Shown here piece after piece: positions 49,162-62,554 of a stretch of 64,000 bases of DNA; the first letter of the stretch is position 1, and every line of letters begins with the position of its first letter. Location: assembly GCA_002794775.1 (NCBI GenBank), contig NBAY01000021.1, positions 186,001 to 250,000 on the forward strand, read 5' to 3'. Under the pieces are notes generated by a model. It was not told where the DNA came from. It made no database searches and saw only the letters and a program-made list of their open reading frames with translations. The DNA comes from Porodaedalea pini. Taxonomy: Eukaryota > Basidiomycota > Agaricomycetes > Hymenochaetales > Hymenochaetaceae. The position numbers and the translations under genes are program-made.

Positions 49162-49949
49162 AAATATCAGCATAATGAGAGGGATACACCTTTGGATATT
49201 ATGTGTTCAGTATATGCGTCACACCATGCATGTGTACCAGCTCGCTACCAGCCTTGGCTTATATTATGTCGTGTCAGTGTGCGCAAGTGCGCAAAAACAG
49301 CACGGGTATGCGTTGCTTCACATGAGACGCACTCTATTCGGACTACAGGCTTTTCCTGAGATCGTTAATCTGTGCTGGTCATCTGATACTGGTCTGAGAA
49401 GTAGTTTACTTGCTCGCAGTCCGTGACTACGGAGGTAGAGCTAAGCCTTTGCTTTATTGGCAAATAGTCCAGATTTGATCAGCCTCTAGTTCCGCGCCGT
49501 ATACATTGAAAGTGAGGCTGCAGCTCTAAGCGCGCTTCCTCTCAAGATCAGCCAAAATGCAATAGGAAATAACCGGACTTAGTGATTCGTGAAATGCCAC
49601 GCATGGGCGTTTGCTTTGCTTCAACTCCTCGTGTGTCAGCGCCAACGCTCAGCGGCAATCCGATAACATCCTTTTCTTGATGTAACGGCATCGCATTGCT
49701 ACTCTGGACGTTGGTCCTTATACCAAACTTGAACTTACTTGTCTTCTGGAAGACACCTATGGGATAAGGTTCCGGTCTCAGTGGCAAGTGCTAGAAGACG
49801 ATTGCAAAAATAGACTACGTGAAGAGGGCGTCAATCAATGGAGCCAACGCAAGTATATTAAAATCTGCAACTCGAGTTGAGGTAACCCGCAGAAGACCCC
49901 CCTGAACATCATCGTTGCTCTGCCCTACATTTCATATCCACTCGCCGAC
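49162..49949. other. Spacer between members A and B
   Basis: This 788-bp stretch shows no supported gene and presumably holds the promoter of member B. Confidence 0.45.
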
Positions 49950-51470
49950 ATGTTACCTGAGGATGGGGCTGCTCCCGGTGGAATCGTGCAAGAGAATTAT
50001 TCCCAGAATCTGCCTGCCAGTATCCAGGATGCTTCTGCGATGTTCGACGCAGTTTCTGGGGACTTAGCAACAATGGCTGAAACTCGTGGGGTTGACGAGA
50101 CAAAGGTAAACAGGTACCGCGAGGATTGGACTACCTACGTGCAAGTGAGTCATGCATTTCCATGAATTCTCGATGAAGGCTGAGTTGGGGGCTTAAGGAA
50201 TTCGATGAAATCGTGCTAAATATGCATGACATTACCACTAAGGGCGCGGCGCACATCAATGGTGGGTACCGTTTTGGACTAAATGCGTACTTTATTATAC
50301 AATCACTGATTCACCTTGCGTAGATTTCATAAGGACATACTGTGGAGTCCTTACCGATCAAACAGTTCTGATCTCCACCAAGATTGAAAAGCTGAAAGGC
50401 TTTGAACAGGTCAGTTTTTAGGCGTTTAGTGAGTGGTGTGGATGGTATAACAACCGTAATCAGAAACTGCTTGTAGTCTTTGGGGAGGACGCCAAGGACT
50501 TATCTAGGTTTGCGACGCGAGTCATGACACTCAAAAGGAATGTCGAGGCCTTTGGCATCAATTTATCCGTTCATCCGCCGAATGTGAGGAAGGAGCTAGA
50601 GGCCGACATTGCAAGGTTGCAGAACGAGATCAACAGGCCCGTGTACATTTATCAATCCCTAGTTCTTATTCTAACGAGCCCTTCCGTATTTTAGAATCGG
50701 GGCAACTGTTAGTAAGCTATGATCTAATAAGTCTATCTTGGTTCTAACATGTAGCAATAGATCAGCTCCTCTAGACTCGGTGACCGCTACTGGGGATTCA
50801 TTTCAGTTTCCTTCGTGGCGTTCCTTCTGGGCAGCGAGCCAGTCGATAACGGACACTTAGCCGGATCTGACCCATCGGTATGTAATAACTCTCTACACAC
50901 TAGCTACAAAGTATAAACTTAGAGTATTACAGGTGACATCCTCAAGAGGACCCGAGCTGATGGATTTAAAAATACAATTAAAGGACAAGAAATCCTTAGA
51001 GAACGAGCTGCGCGGGCAGTGGAAAAAGTGGTTCAGTATGACCGGTGAATGCTGCGAGAAGATTCGATCCATTAAGAATCAGCTCCTAGCTATACAACAT
51101 GTTTGGTTGGCGGTGCGTACTTGCTCTTCAAGTTATTAGAGCAATATGAAAGGATAATCGTATACTTTCTAGCTACGTGCAGATTCACAGGCACTTCTTA
51201 TTCAGTTGAAGCTCGTTACAGAAGACGAGCAAACTCAAGTGAGTTGCAACCGATCAGGCTCTTGATTTATTATGGATTGAAACTTGTGACCAGATGTTCA
51301 ATCTGAGGCTTGAAACCCTTCAAGTACAGTATAAAAAGGTCTTCGATGAGTTCTACAAGTTCACGCACAACGAGCCCATCGTGCATCGTTCTCCACAGCC
51401 TCAGCCGGAGATGCACGCGCAGAAAGCTTGGCTGGGACCGCTTAACTTCTTTTTCCAGCCAAGCCCTTAG
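49950..51470 (+). CDS. Tandem helical/hydrophobic family, member B
   Basis: Second member. Eight exons: 49950-50144, 50198-50261, 50324-50409, 50464-50640, 50761-50877, 50933-51112, 51173-51238 and 51294-51470. They total 1,062 nt (353 aa), in whole codons. The plan is an N-terminal helical region, W-x5 then intron 1, D-F-I-R-T-Y-C at intron 2, and a long amphipathic helix (RKELEADIARLQNEI). A short hydrophobic hairpin-like segment (WGFISVSFVAFLLGSE) follows. A second long helical region contains AIQHVWLALRADSQALLIQL. That helix-hydrophobic-helix layout resembles ClyA/Hbl/XaxAB-type alpha-helical pore-forming proteins, but this is an analogy from layout, not shown homology. Exons 2 and 3 have the same lengths as in member A. 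It looks intact. Confidence 0.7.
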
Positions 51471-52525
51471 CCCGGTAACAAGAAAGGAACCTCCTACTGC
51501 AACAACGCCCCGCTCTTCTCGTTAGCATATAATGGTTGTATAAGAATATGGGATCGTTTGATGTATGACTTGCTGTATCTAATTGCACTAGCTTCGAATT
51601 CTGTGAAAAGCGAGGTAGCAATTTGGAGTGCAGCCACTTTTGCAGCATGTCCTACAAGGCTGTGGGCTATCTCCCCAGCCATAGTCAGATGCTTAATATA
51701 TAAAATGGAGAGGTGTACTTGGCTTATACGAAATCAGCATGACCAGCAATATTGCAAACGAGGTTAGTAACTTTAACATAAAGAATAACTTGATACAAAC
51801 GAATCCCACGTTCCTCCTTTGTGATTATTGGAGCGTCAATAAGAAGGCCGGAAATTATGAGTCGAGCTCAGGATCGGGAGCTTGGGCTGAAAGCACAAAA
51901 ACGATCAGCGCGTCCGGTAGCCCGCTCGGCTGGCTAGCTTGTGCCTGACGGGAAAACTCAATTCGGCAGCCAAACCGCCGGTTAGCTAACTTTGTCCTCT
52001 TCGCAACTTCTCTAGATCTGACAACAAGTGCGCTGGTATACGTAGGTAATTCTCAATTGCAAAACTGTCGGCATAAAAATTCTATGGCGGTTACCGCTCT
52101 TGGGACAGGGAAACCGTTTTCTGGACGGCCTAAAGATACGCAATTTGTTTCACTGTCGCCCGAGATTCTTGGGCTTGCAACGTAAGAAGGCAACAGGCTT
52201 ACAGCTCGTGACGACGTCCTTATCAATAGCACACCTCATCGGTAGCATTGCACCCAAAGTCGGGAATGCTGTGATTACTACAGCTAAATGGGGTTTAAGG
52301 GTATTCATTTAAGCAAGGTCTTATGTTTGCCTTGTTTGCCTTCTAGTGCACACGCCTTTTCAACGTTGCTCGAACGGCATTAGGACAAAAGACAGCACGA
52401 AACAATGGAACGATGAACTCTGATTAGCGTTTATTCTAACTCATAAAGCATACATCACAAGCGCTTGGCGATTCGTAGCTAAGGGTCCCCCGCCTCCTCT
52501 TTTCCAAGCTCCCGCGTCTCTATAC
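51471..52525. other. Spacer between members B and C
   Basis: About 1.05 kb with no supported gene. Short frames here lack the family motifs. Confidence 0.45.
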
Positions 52526-53888
52526 ATGTTTAGCAGCACCGCCAGGCAGACAGGAGATGCGGCTGGCCTCTTCAAAATCGTTTCATCAGCCTCACTCCAG
52601 GCTCGTCAAGCACAAGAGTCTCTGTATCAGATTTCAGAACTCAATGCGAAAAGAAATGTTCCAGTCACGGAATCGGCTCGGTGGGATGAGTTTCGGAAGG
52701 TGTGTTCAGCCCATACTTTCTTACGAACGTTGAACGCAAAACTAACTTTTAAGCACAGGACTTTGACGATTTCATGTTCGACTTCCATAGAGAAGTGTCA
52801 AGCCTGTTGACTCTATTCAGAGGTACGATGGTATCTGACCGCATTACTGCCATTAACTCTCGTTTTCCAGACTTCTCTGACAACTGCTGTACTTTCTTGA
52901 GGAGTGGACACGCCGGCTTTACCGAAAAACACATGGAACTCGCCAAATTTCTTATGGTTCGTCCAACTTCGTACTGCGTGGAGTGGAGCACAGTTACTGA
53001 AGACAAGTTGCAGATACTAGAAAACGAGCACAATCGTGAACGGAAAGCTGCTGATCTTGAGGCAGCTAGACGAAAGCTAGAAGCGTACATCGACTCTCTC
53101 ACGCAGCTCACGAGCGAAAGAAGGGAAATGCAAGTTAACCTTATACAAGGGACTATGCTGATGTGAGCTACCGCCTTCTGTCTTACTATGCTTCTCAAAA
53201 AAATACACCTGCCTGCAGTCTGCTTTATAAAGTCAGTCTCTCGGCCTAAATCGCGGAAGTTGGACGTTCAGTTAATGACCTGTAATCGGCATTTCAGGTC
53301 GTGAAACTGGTAGCTGGACCTTTCTTCGCAGGTGAGTTGAGTGAATTGGCTTCTGCCTCACTGTCTCTCATACAAGCTCCTTTCTATACCATTTGCGCAG
53401 TGGGGTTTCCAATATATGACATTCTGGAATGGCTAACAAACCAGCAACAATGTATGCCCCTAACAGTGACAAGGGTCGTCGAATTCTTACTCAATTTATA
53501 TACAGCTATCCGACAACAGCAGACTGCTCGTGAAGATCTCCGTTCCCAGGAGCAGAAGCTTGCATCCATCACGCGTCTACTATCGACACTCAAAGACTGC
53601 GAACCTGAAAAGTTCTTAGCGGCGGTATGTGCCTTTTACGATTGACAAAGGGAACAAAATTCATGTTTTCCTTTCAGTTCAAGACTCTAATAAAGAACCT
53701 GGACACGGCAATGTCTGCGGGAAATGAGAGCCAAGACGCGGTGAGTAATTGGATGCTCGTGCATGGTGCGTGTTGCTAATGTGACTTGTGTCTTGAAGGA
53801 TTTCCTTAAGACACTTGACACCGTCGATAGCGACGTTACTAAACTTACGGAACTCCTCGTTACATTACAGCAACAGGTTTCTTCGTGA
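52526..53888 (+). CDS. Tandem helical/hydrophobic family, member C
   Basis: Third member. Eight exons: 52526-52699, 52759-52822, 52871-53162, a 13-nt microexon at 53219-53231, 53298-53331, 53401-53624, 53678-53740 and 53799-53888. They total 954 nt (317 aa), in whole codons. The W-x5 intron-1 position and the D-F-S-D-N-C-C-T-F-L motif at intron 2 match members A and B. A charged coiled-coil helix follows (RKAADLEAARRKLEAYI). A hydrophobic stretch built from exons 4-6 comes next (LLYKVVKLVAGPFFA, then VGFPIYDILEW), and the C-terminus is helical (SQEQKLASITRLLSTL). The microexon before the hydrophobic segment is also 13 nt in member A. No catalytic motif is visible. The gene appears intact and its function is unknown. 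Confidence 0.7.
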
Positions 53889-56800
53889 AACTTCAAAGCA
53901 ACGCTGTGCCTTGCTATCGAGGTACATTTATCCAGGACGTATAAGAGAATTTTACGTCGTATCGTCTATTCCCCTACGTGTGGTTACTTCATGAGAGTAA
54001 TTCTGTTTGCGAGATCTGGTAGGTTCCACCAGCGAGTAATAGCGAGCATTTTGGGGACGTGAATATGCTGTTGCGGTAAGTTCGAAGGTTGCTCACTTGT
54101 TTGTGCTATGGTCCGAGGAACCATGCTTATGGCGGGTAAACCAAAGCTCGCGTGATCTTTGGCTCCCAACAGCCATGAACAGTGTAGCATGATGAGTTTG
54201 CGTTCCCAGAGAAGCAATGATCAAGGCTCGGATGGAAAATGCAATAGCAATCGACGGGCGAACGATAGACGGAAGACGTAAAAAGAATGCCACAGAGCTT
54301 GTGACTATGGGCCTCTACAGCGGCGTCTGTTAAATGAAGGGAAGTTACGCCACGAGTACAAGTGAAACGGGGGTACTCATTTTAAGACATTACGAATAGT
54401 CGTGAGTCCGTGCATAGAACGCTCGGACGGTCGAAATGAACCATGACATTCAAATATACCAAGTGTTCATTACTTTGGCGCCAAGGAAGAAACAACCGAC
54501 ACTCATTGCGAGGCACCAGGCTCCATGTTTTGTGGATTACTGTGGCATAGACTCGGAGCTTATACACTTATAAATAATACAAATGAAGTCACGCCTTGCT
54601 GGATTCAGAAGTTGACAGTGCATACACGTACAGCAGCGCCTATGAACGCGAGGACATCGTTCGCATAGCCCGAAGCTCTCAAAACCGACTGCACACGCCC
54701 AGGAAAGGCTCCGTCCGCATTTGCACAGCGTTGCGCGGAGTTAGAGACACTGCTAAATGGGAAGCTCACGTCTGAGACGAGAGGTAAATAGATCCCATGA
54801 AACAGAGCAAAATTAGCAATTCAGACAAGAAGATTCCTACTCTATTAAATCGTCCACCTCCATATGTCCAGAATGTCCACGCTATCCGTCAGGCGACTCG
54901 GCTTCCGCCAACGGCTCTGTCACTCCTTGCACCAAGCGTCCTAATACCGTTTCCCGTCTCGTGTCGTCCCTATCTCCGTAAGGAAGAATTGATAATAGCA
55001 CCACACTGGTCGTCATAGTCGTCGAGGACGAGCTTGTTCTCGTCCGAGGAGCTACTCGAAGGGGTGAAGAGCGCTGCGGGGTAGATGAACGTGCACTCCG
55101 AGGTGCTCCGCTCGAGAAAGATACAATCCGCCGCATGACAATGGAAGCGGAGCTGGGGCAAAACATTATTTGCAGCTTATAATCGAGAGTATAGAATCAC
55201 ATACCTGTGAGATCGGTGAAGTGCTTCCCCCAAATTGCGCCTTCATCAATAGATGAAAGTTGGGCTCGAAAACAATGTAGGGGAAAAGGAGCTGCCAGAT
55301 GCAGAGCAAGGCTATGTAGGAGAGTCATCGGCAACTATTTGCTCGACAAGTTAGCCTCGCAGATGAAGATTGCACCGGAGACTCATCAAACAAAAGAGCT
55401 GCGAAGTGTCATTGAATTTCCGACCGACAGCAGAACTAACGACAAATGACTCGTCCCATATCCGCGGCAATGAGCGTGCTCGGGAGCTGCGGTGACGAGA
55501 TAGTAAAGCATGAAAGGTGGAGCGCCGTCAGCACGCCTTGTGCCTGCGGGAACACCATGAACAGTACATCCGGGAGCTAGGCGACGTACCAGGTCTCGAC
55601 GATAGTAGTTAAGAGTGAGACCGCACCGGTCATAAGCTACAAATGCTGTTCGAATGCTGAGTAGTTGTTGAACAGAAAACAGACGCCTGCGCGAAGCACG
55701 TCGCATATGGCTCCCAATGTCCAGCCTCTCCGCCACCGCGCAGTAGAATGTGGTCTACCAACCTGGGCACGGCTTCGTATGCATGGCTGACAAGGCACAT
55801 TTGCTGCGCATTATGCATTTCCGTCGAGAAGATGCGCATCTGTCTAGGTGCCCCAGCCCACGCGCTGCAAAGAGTGATCCGGCCGGCACCGGCAGAACTG
55901 CCTGTGCCGTGTCGCGTGGATCATACGCTCAAGCCCTTCAGTCTCAATTTTGAGATGAAATTCAAAAGCCAGCTAGCAGAGCGAAAGGACAATCTCAGAG
56001 ACTTTACGCCCGAGTTTGTTCAACATATAGAACGAGGTAGCGCAGCAATGAGGGTCGCGCATTATTCGATTTTGCTGGCCAGAACCACTGGAGGACATAC
56101 AGATGAAATATCAGCTTGTCTAGGAGGCTAGGAAGGGAAAACACGAACACGGGCCCGGATGATGGATTCAGGTTTGAAACTGTATAGGATAAACTACCAA
56201 AACATTGTTTATACACTAAAGCGAAGCCATCTGCAATGATGAAAGCTGAAACCCCTGTATTAGTTACGCATTAGACAAAAAAATACAGACGGAAGAGCCT
56301 CACCCATCCTCGGGACCATCTCCGGCTGCTCCTACCAAAACTCTATCTAGCACTACGTATCCTCTCGCATAGACTCAGCTCAAGCAAACACACACCCTTA
56401 GCGATGCCGATTCGCCAAAGTCAAGTTCGGGTGTGTGGATCTCCTATCCAGCCTCCGAGGTGAATGTTACAATGAGAGAAAAGCGTATAGAGGCGGGTGT
56501 GCCCGTTAAGCGTCGTTAGACCAAGCTCTACATCACGCCAAGTTTCAGACCGCCGGACGTCATGCCTCGTGAGCCTCGTACCCATGCCGACACCCATCGT
56601 TAACAGTGTGACGTTCTCGCTACTTCATGATGATGGCAGTGCGAACAGCGGGATGGAGGTTGCCGGACCGCTGCCTGCCTGCCACGCCTCCCGCAGATGG
56701 AGGGTCCGAACGCTGCTCCAGCACGCTCCAGTCAGTACATGCCAATGTAGCACTTCCACCTCACCGAGCGAATGCGAAATATCGTCTGGGAGTTCGCCAT

Positions 56801-57634
56801 GCTCAGCTATGAGAACCGCAAGACCTAGAATTGAATGTAGAGCACATGCATCAATCTGTGGGCCGGGATTTGTCGGGCTTTGAACGGGAGACAGGAACAA
56901 GGTCGAATGCAAAATAGACGAGCTTGTCGGGAGCGCGTCGAGTGCCGCGGTGCGATTAAGCCGTGAGATGGCATTAGCAGCACGAGAATGTGAAGGGTGA
57001 GATGCTGGCATGAGGCGCCTGAATGCTTGCAAAGCAGTGCTTATTACCTCATCAGAACCTTAAAAGCACGGTACAACAAGATGCCCACGATATTGACTCC
57101 GATGACCGTACGGTATTTCTGCAGGCAGTGCTGCTGTGTACTACTACTATTACCCCGTGGACGGCGAGGCACGAAAAAGATGTGAAACCGGACTGGACAG
57201 CAAAAAATTACTGTATAGCTTGATATGGGGCGACAAACACCCGGACTCATTAGCTGCCAGTGAGCATAGGTACACACGGCCGTACGACATGCTACAGGAC
57301 ATTGGCCTCCCGGGTTCTGGTAAGCGCTCAGACATCGCCCCATTTTCCCATTTTCCAGCACAGCTGAACACTGACTACTAGCATCGCATAGCTGTCTTTA
57401 TTGACACGCTTATCCCAGAGGAGCCAGAACACGAGGTGATTTTGCTTAATTCGTCTCGCAACTGCCTCCCTTTCATCAATTCATGCTACCGCCTGGCTCG
57501 AAAGATGCTATTGTTCGACGGTCTCTCGGTCATTTCGGTTGTTCGCATAAAGCGTGAGATCGTCGGCTGCCTTTCATAAATACAAAGCGCTCAGAGTTCG
57601 TGTCCTGACCCGCTACATTTAGTCCTCGCACAAC
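53889..57634. other. Gene-poor stretch, 3.7 kb
   Basis: Many open frames of 60-140 codons occur on both strands, some overlapping, which is normal for GC-balanced non-coding sequence. None shows a family motif or a coherent set of splice joins that I could defend. A minus-strand set around 55390-55840 has plausible splice signals but no recognisable protein. No terminal repeats were found. It may hold a fast-evolving or decayed gene. Confidence 0.4.
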
Positions 57635-60600
57635 ATGGACGTTATTCACGATGTGAGGCGCAGGTATGAAGTTGACAGAGAAACGCAATCAGACCTTCTG
57701 GATGTTACGGAGCAGGCACTGGAGCTGTGAGCTTGTTTCTTTCCTCCGTTGCTTCCGTTCTGACGACGTGTACCTAGTCTGGCAGATCAGTTATATAGCA
57801 CGGACACACATTTTGTCATGGAGTTCATTCAGAACGCTGAAGACAACGTGTACTCGCCAAATGTGCTGCCTACCCTCCATATACTCGTCGAAGGCTCGAG
57901 GATGATCCTAAGCTGCAATGAAATAGGATTTAAAGAGAAGAACGTTCGTGCCATCTGTAAGATTGGCGGAAGCACAAAGAAGAACAATGCAGGGTTCATC
58001 GGTATGCCTCATTGCTTCCACATTGCTTCCACCAATTCCAGTACTCACGCGAAATTGCATTTTTCATCAGGAGAAAAAGGGATAGGTGGGTATCGTCCCC
58101 ATCATTCACGACGATCGTAGAGAATGACTGATGAATATTTTAGGCTTCAAGTCTGTCTTCAAAGTTGCAGACATTGTACATGTCGCCTCCGGCCCCTACA
58201 CTTTCAAGTTTGATCGGAGAAGTCGGCTCGGTATGATAGCACCTATCTGGGACCCTTCAATTCCTGCAACTCCAGGGTGGACAACTTTCCATTTGGACCT
58301 TTCACGTTCTCGGGACGAGCGCACGGCTCCTGGCATTACAATCAGCGAGAAGCTTAACGAGATCAAACCTTCTTTGCTGCTTTTTCTCAAGAAACTTTGC
58401 TCGATAAAGCTTGACATCAAAGTCAGCAATAAAAAACATTCAAGATTGGTCCAGATCGAACGCAAAAAACTGGACTCCGATTTCATCCAGCTTATTCGCA
58501 TCGATAATGGCGCCGTCAGGTCGAAGGACACGTATATCGTTCTTAAGCACACTGTTGTCACGTCTGATGTGCGCGATCCTAAAAGGAAGGACGTCAACAA
58601 GACCGAAGTTGTGCTTGCGTTTCCTGTCGACGAGAGCCGTAGGCCCAAAATACTCCCGCAAGATGTCCACGCATTCTTACCTGTACGGAACTTTGGTTTC
58701 AACGTAAGTGACATCGTTCTACAGCAGCGGGCCTCAGTACTGACGACTCATGAATAGTTCGTTATCCATGGAGACTTCCTTACGTCTTCAAGCAGAGAAG
58801 ATATTCTTCACGACTCGCCCTGGAATCTAAAAATACGTGTTGCTATTGTCGACGCTTTTATTGCAGCAGTCCAGGCTTTTCGAAAGCAACCCACGTTGCG
58901 GGACACGTGGATCCGATACCTACCTGGCGGAATCGTCAGCACCTTCTTCAGTGTCATCGAACGCGACTTGTTCAAAGGGCTTCAGAAAATGGAAGTTGTG
59001 CGAGACAATAACGGGATTCTTCGCCGTCCCAACCAGATCCTTTCCATCCCATCCCATCTCCGCTACAAAGAGGGTCCATTGATCCCGGGAGAATACATGA
59101 AGCATTACTACCTATCCGATGACTATGATGCATCAGCAGATGGTCCTTCACTTCGGCGGTTAGGAGTACGCGACATGACTCTGGATGACTTTTTGGTTGG
59201 TCTTGCGGCGATGAGTTCAGCATCCTTGAAGTCATGTGACGAAGAATGGCATGAAACCGTATGCTCCCAGTTATCACACGTTCTAAAGCGAAACCAATCT
59301 CGATTCGACAACCGGATTCTTAAACTCGGAATTTTACCTCTAGACAACGGATCGTGGGCGCAGGCATGTAACGCCAACAATTTCGTGTTTGACTCGGAAA
59401 TTGGCGGAGTTCCAGATCATATTGATTTCCGTCGGATTCACTGGCGTATCAGTCCATCCTCAACCCCTCAACAATACGCTTTATTCCGCGCTCTGGGTGT
59501 GCCTCAGGCGGACCCAGCTTTTATCGCCGACAAAATACTCGATTTCAAAGGGCACTTGCCGCTGCCGTCGCATATTGCAAATGCTATGTTTTTCTTCCGT
59601 CATCGTCTTTCCCAGTTCGAATTGCCTTCTCCGGCTGGGAGACTTCAGCTCGTTGACGAGCAAGGAAACCCTGACACTGGCGAAAATCTGTACCTCGATT
59701 TGCCAAGCGACGAAGGCAAGTTGCGCAGCGCACTACCTAGCTCCTCCCGATTTATCCACGATGCGTACGTGCGTCAACTCCCGGACAGAGAGCGCGACGA
59801 TTGGTTTCGATGGCTCCATGATTGTCTCCATCTGAATACGGCACCTCGCCTCGTCAACAGGAAACTCTCTTTGGAGTTCAAGGAAATGACGCAGAGGTTA
59901 AGCCTCCGTGAACTTCTTGACGTTCTCAAGTACTTCTGGCCTCGCTGGCCGTCTCATAATTCCGCTCCTTGGCATGACGAGCTAGCACATTTGTCTGTCA
60001 CTTTGGACGATGGCTCGCAGTACATCCTTAGTTCGACGTTCTTAAAGAGGAGTATTTTGGCTCGGTATTCCGGGATCGCCTTCCTTCCTGTGAAAAATCC
60101 CGAATCCAAAGAGTGGAATTTTCTTCGCCGGTTCGGAGTAACCATAGAAGTAGATGCCGCCTTCTTCGTCAAGCTGCTTACCCATTACCAAAGTCAGGCC
60201 ATGGACGACGAAAATGCTGTGGTGAATATGTATAAGCAGCTTGATGCTCGCTTCGATGAAGACGCCACACGGATACGGTAAGCAAGCTTTTGTTCAACGC
60301 ACTACATTCACTGCAGCTCATTTGTTTCATGTTAATTTTCAGTGACGCCTTCAACGCTTATCCGCTCGTATTCGTTGCGTCGAAAACCACGAAGTCCATG
60401 TTCTGGACTCGGTTATCTGATGTTTATTGGGATGGTCCTTCGTCTATGACTTCAAAGGTCACTGTTCGCTCTTTATATCCCAACCTCAGAGAATTTTTCC
60501 ACGAAAAACTGGGAATGTCAAACGCTCCACCTACCATACTCATTGACGAACTCAAGAGTCTTTCCAAAGAGTGGATAGGTCAGACCATCAGGGGTGATGT

Positions 60601-62554
60601 ACACCAGAAAGTGACGGATATGTTGATTGATCTTACAAGGCTGGTTGAAAAGAAGCAATTGAACGATGTGGATGTTCGAACTCTTATAGAAGAGCATTCG
60701 ATCTTCCCTGCACGGCACTCCCCAACTGGACTACGTCTGTTCAAACTTACGGAAATATACATCCCCGATCGCACTGGCCGCTACGCCAAAGTTTTCCAAG
60801 ACGACGTCCCGATGTTGGAGTTTTCAGACACAGGCAATAGGCTGTCAAGTATTAATCACTTACTGCTTTTTGCCGTGTCCAAGGGCCTAGCGCATTATCT
60901 AGAGACTTCGGTTGATCACCAAATGGAACCTCGCGGACAACAGGAGCTTGAGGACGAGCTAACTGGAACTTACGCTGGTAGGTACGAGTTCATCGAGAGG
61001 TTAGTTCTGCGATCCCTCATCTCCTATTAAACCTCTAAACTTACCTTCTGCCCTGACAAGGCTTATTCATTACAATTCAAAGCCTTCCGACAGACAACTA
61101 AGGGTGCTTTCGAAGTTGAAAGAGGTCATCATTTATACGGTTGACAACATTTCTTCGACACTCTCTTTGGCCGACGTCCCTCCAATCTGTACCGAAACAG
61201 AGTTGATGCATCTGGACGAAGGAGAATCTGCCATTACGGTCTTCGTCAGCAGAAAGGCTTATTCTGTGCCTGGAGCTACCGCTCGGGTACATATAGACAT
61301 ATGTAAGTGCCTGGGTGATATGCTTGACTGTGATGTCCAGAAGCTCTTGTTGTCCGTGACTTTGGACCGGAATGCACTTGACATTTTATTCCAAATGCAA
61401 GGGATAGACGATGTAGGCGTCCATCTAGCAGACGATGACTCATGGATGTATTCAAGTGCAGTCTGTGCCCCATCTTTGGTTGCCTCGCCCAGAGTTGCTA
61501 TAACTTCTCAGCGAACTAATAATCATTGGGGAAGATCTTATGGAACACACACTAGCGGTGCTCGTCCACAAAGCAACTGCTCCATGGAAGAACTACAAGA
61601 TGAACTGGACCGTATCATGGACAGCCTTTCCGACTTCTCAAAGTCACCACTTCGTGTCTTCAGCTTACAACGCTTCACTCCACCGACATTTCAGAGCCTC
61701 TCCCGTACTATCTTGGCGAACGATCTAGAGTCGATGACGGCAAATACGCGAGCTGGAAGGGATGAGGCATCTATCGAAGACATCGTCCCCACTGAGGCAT
61801 TCCGCAGGACTGTGCTTCCAGATGCGATGATGTTCGACTTTCCATTGAATACGCCTGCTACCATGATTACTACTCCCGTCCGTGGATCAGACCCGCCGTT
61901 CAGCCATGGAGTTGCATCCCCACAGTCATCGCCGTACAAGAAAATCAATGGAATCCTTGGTGAACGATATGTACATTACTTTACTAATATCATACTTCTC
62001 TGGGCATGGCTGACAACATCTTTCTGTAGGTCTACGAATTGCTCACAACGATAATTGGCCCTACTTTTGGCCCTGAGAACTGGACTAGCGAACTTCGTGG
62101 GTTCAATCCCAAGTTCGATGACTTCAAAGGAGATAGCCTGGCCGATTTCACCTTTGAAGACAAAGAGGGGATTCTGACGACAAAGCTGTGCAAAGAGGAC
62201 CGAGAGAAACTAAAAAAACGGGGAGGAAGGTATCCGACATACCATATCGAGGTGAAGTCCACATCGAATGGTTCTCATGAACCATTCTATCTGAGCAAGC
62301 GGCAACTTGATACTGTGAGTATGCGTTGTCCATTATGTGCAGTATTACTAACGAGTACGCCGCAGGCCTTAAAATGTACCCATCGCAATGAAGAAAACGA
62401 TCACCCTAAAGATGTCTATGTGATCATTCGTGTTTGGAACATCAGGAATCCGACGCCTGATTCGTATGCGATCTATGTCGATCCAGTTCGTTGCATCCTG
62501 GACAATAGTCTGAAGATTGTGTCTGATAAAGTTGAGCTCATACTGGGTAGCTGA
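57635..62554 (+). CDS. GHKL-type ATPase with NO VEIN-like (DUF3883) C-terminal domain
   Basis: Nine exons: 57635-57726, 57778-58001, 58071-58085, 58144-58703, 58758-60277, 60343-60999, 61061-61970, 62030-62314 and 62366-62554. They total 4,452 nt (1,483 aa), in whole codons. The N-terminus is a sacsin/HSP90-like GHKL ATPase domain with EFIQNAEDN (Mg-ATP binding Asn, near residue 45) and GEKGIGFKSVFKVAD; the 15-nt exon 3 supplies the EKGIG part. A long middle region resembles sacsin/NO VEIN-type proteins. The C-terminus has YHIEVKSTSNG and FYLSKRQLDTA, the E-x-K-type core of the NO VEIN/DUF3883 domain, which belongs to restriction-endonuclease-like folds. Plant NO VEIN acts in development, while bacterial DUF3883 proteins are often found in defence loci. 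The fungal role is unknown. The gene appears intact. Confidence 0.85.

Noticed and set aside
55390..56131. Open frames on both strands in the 3.7-kb gap, some with plausible splice sites
   Set aside because: No recognisable protein and no consistent joined model. I report the region as unassigned instead.
56625..57032. Minus-strand 135-codon frame
   Set aside because: The composition is plausible but there is no family match, and an overlapping plus-strand frame of similar length exists.
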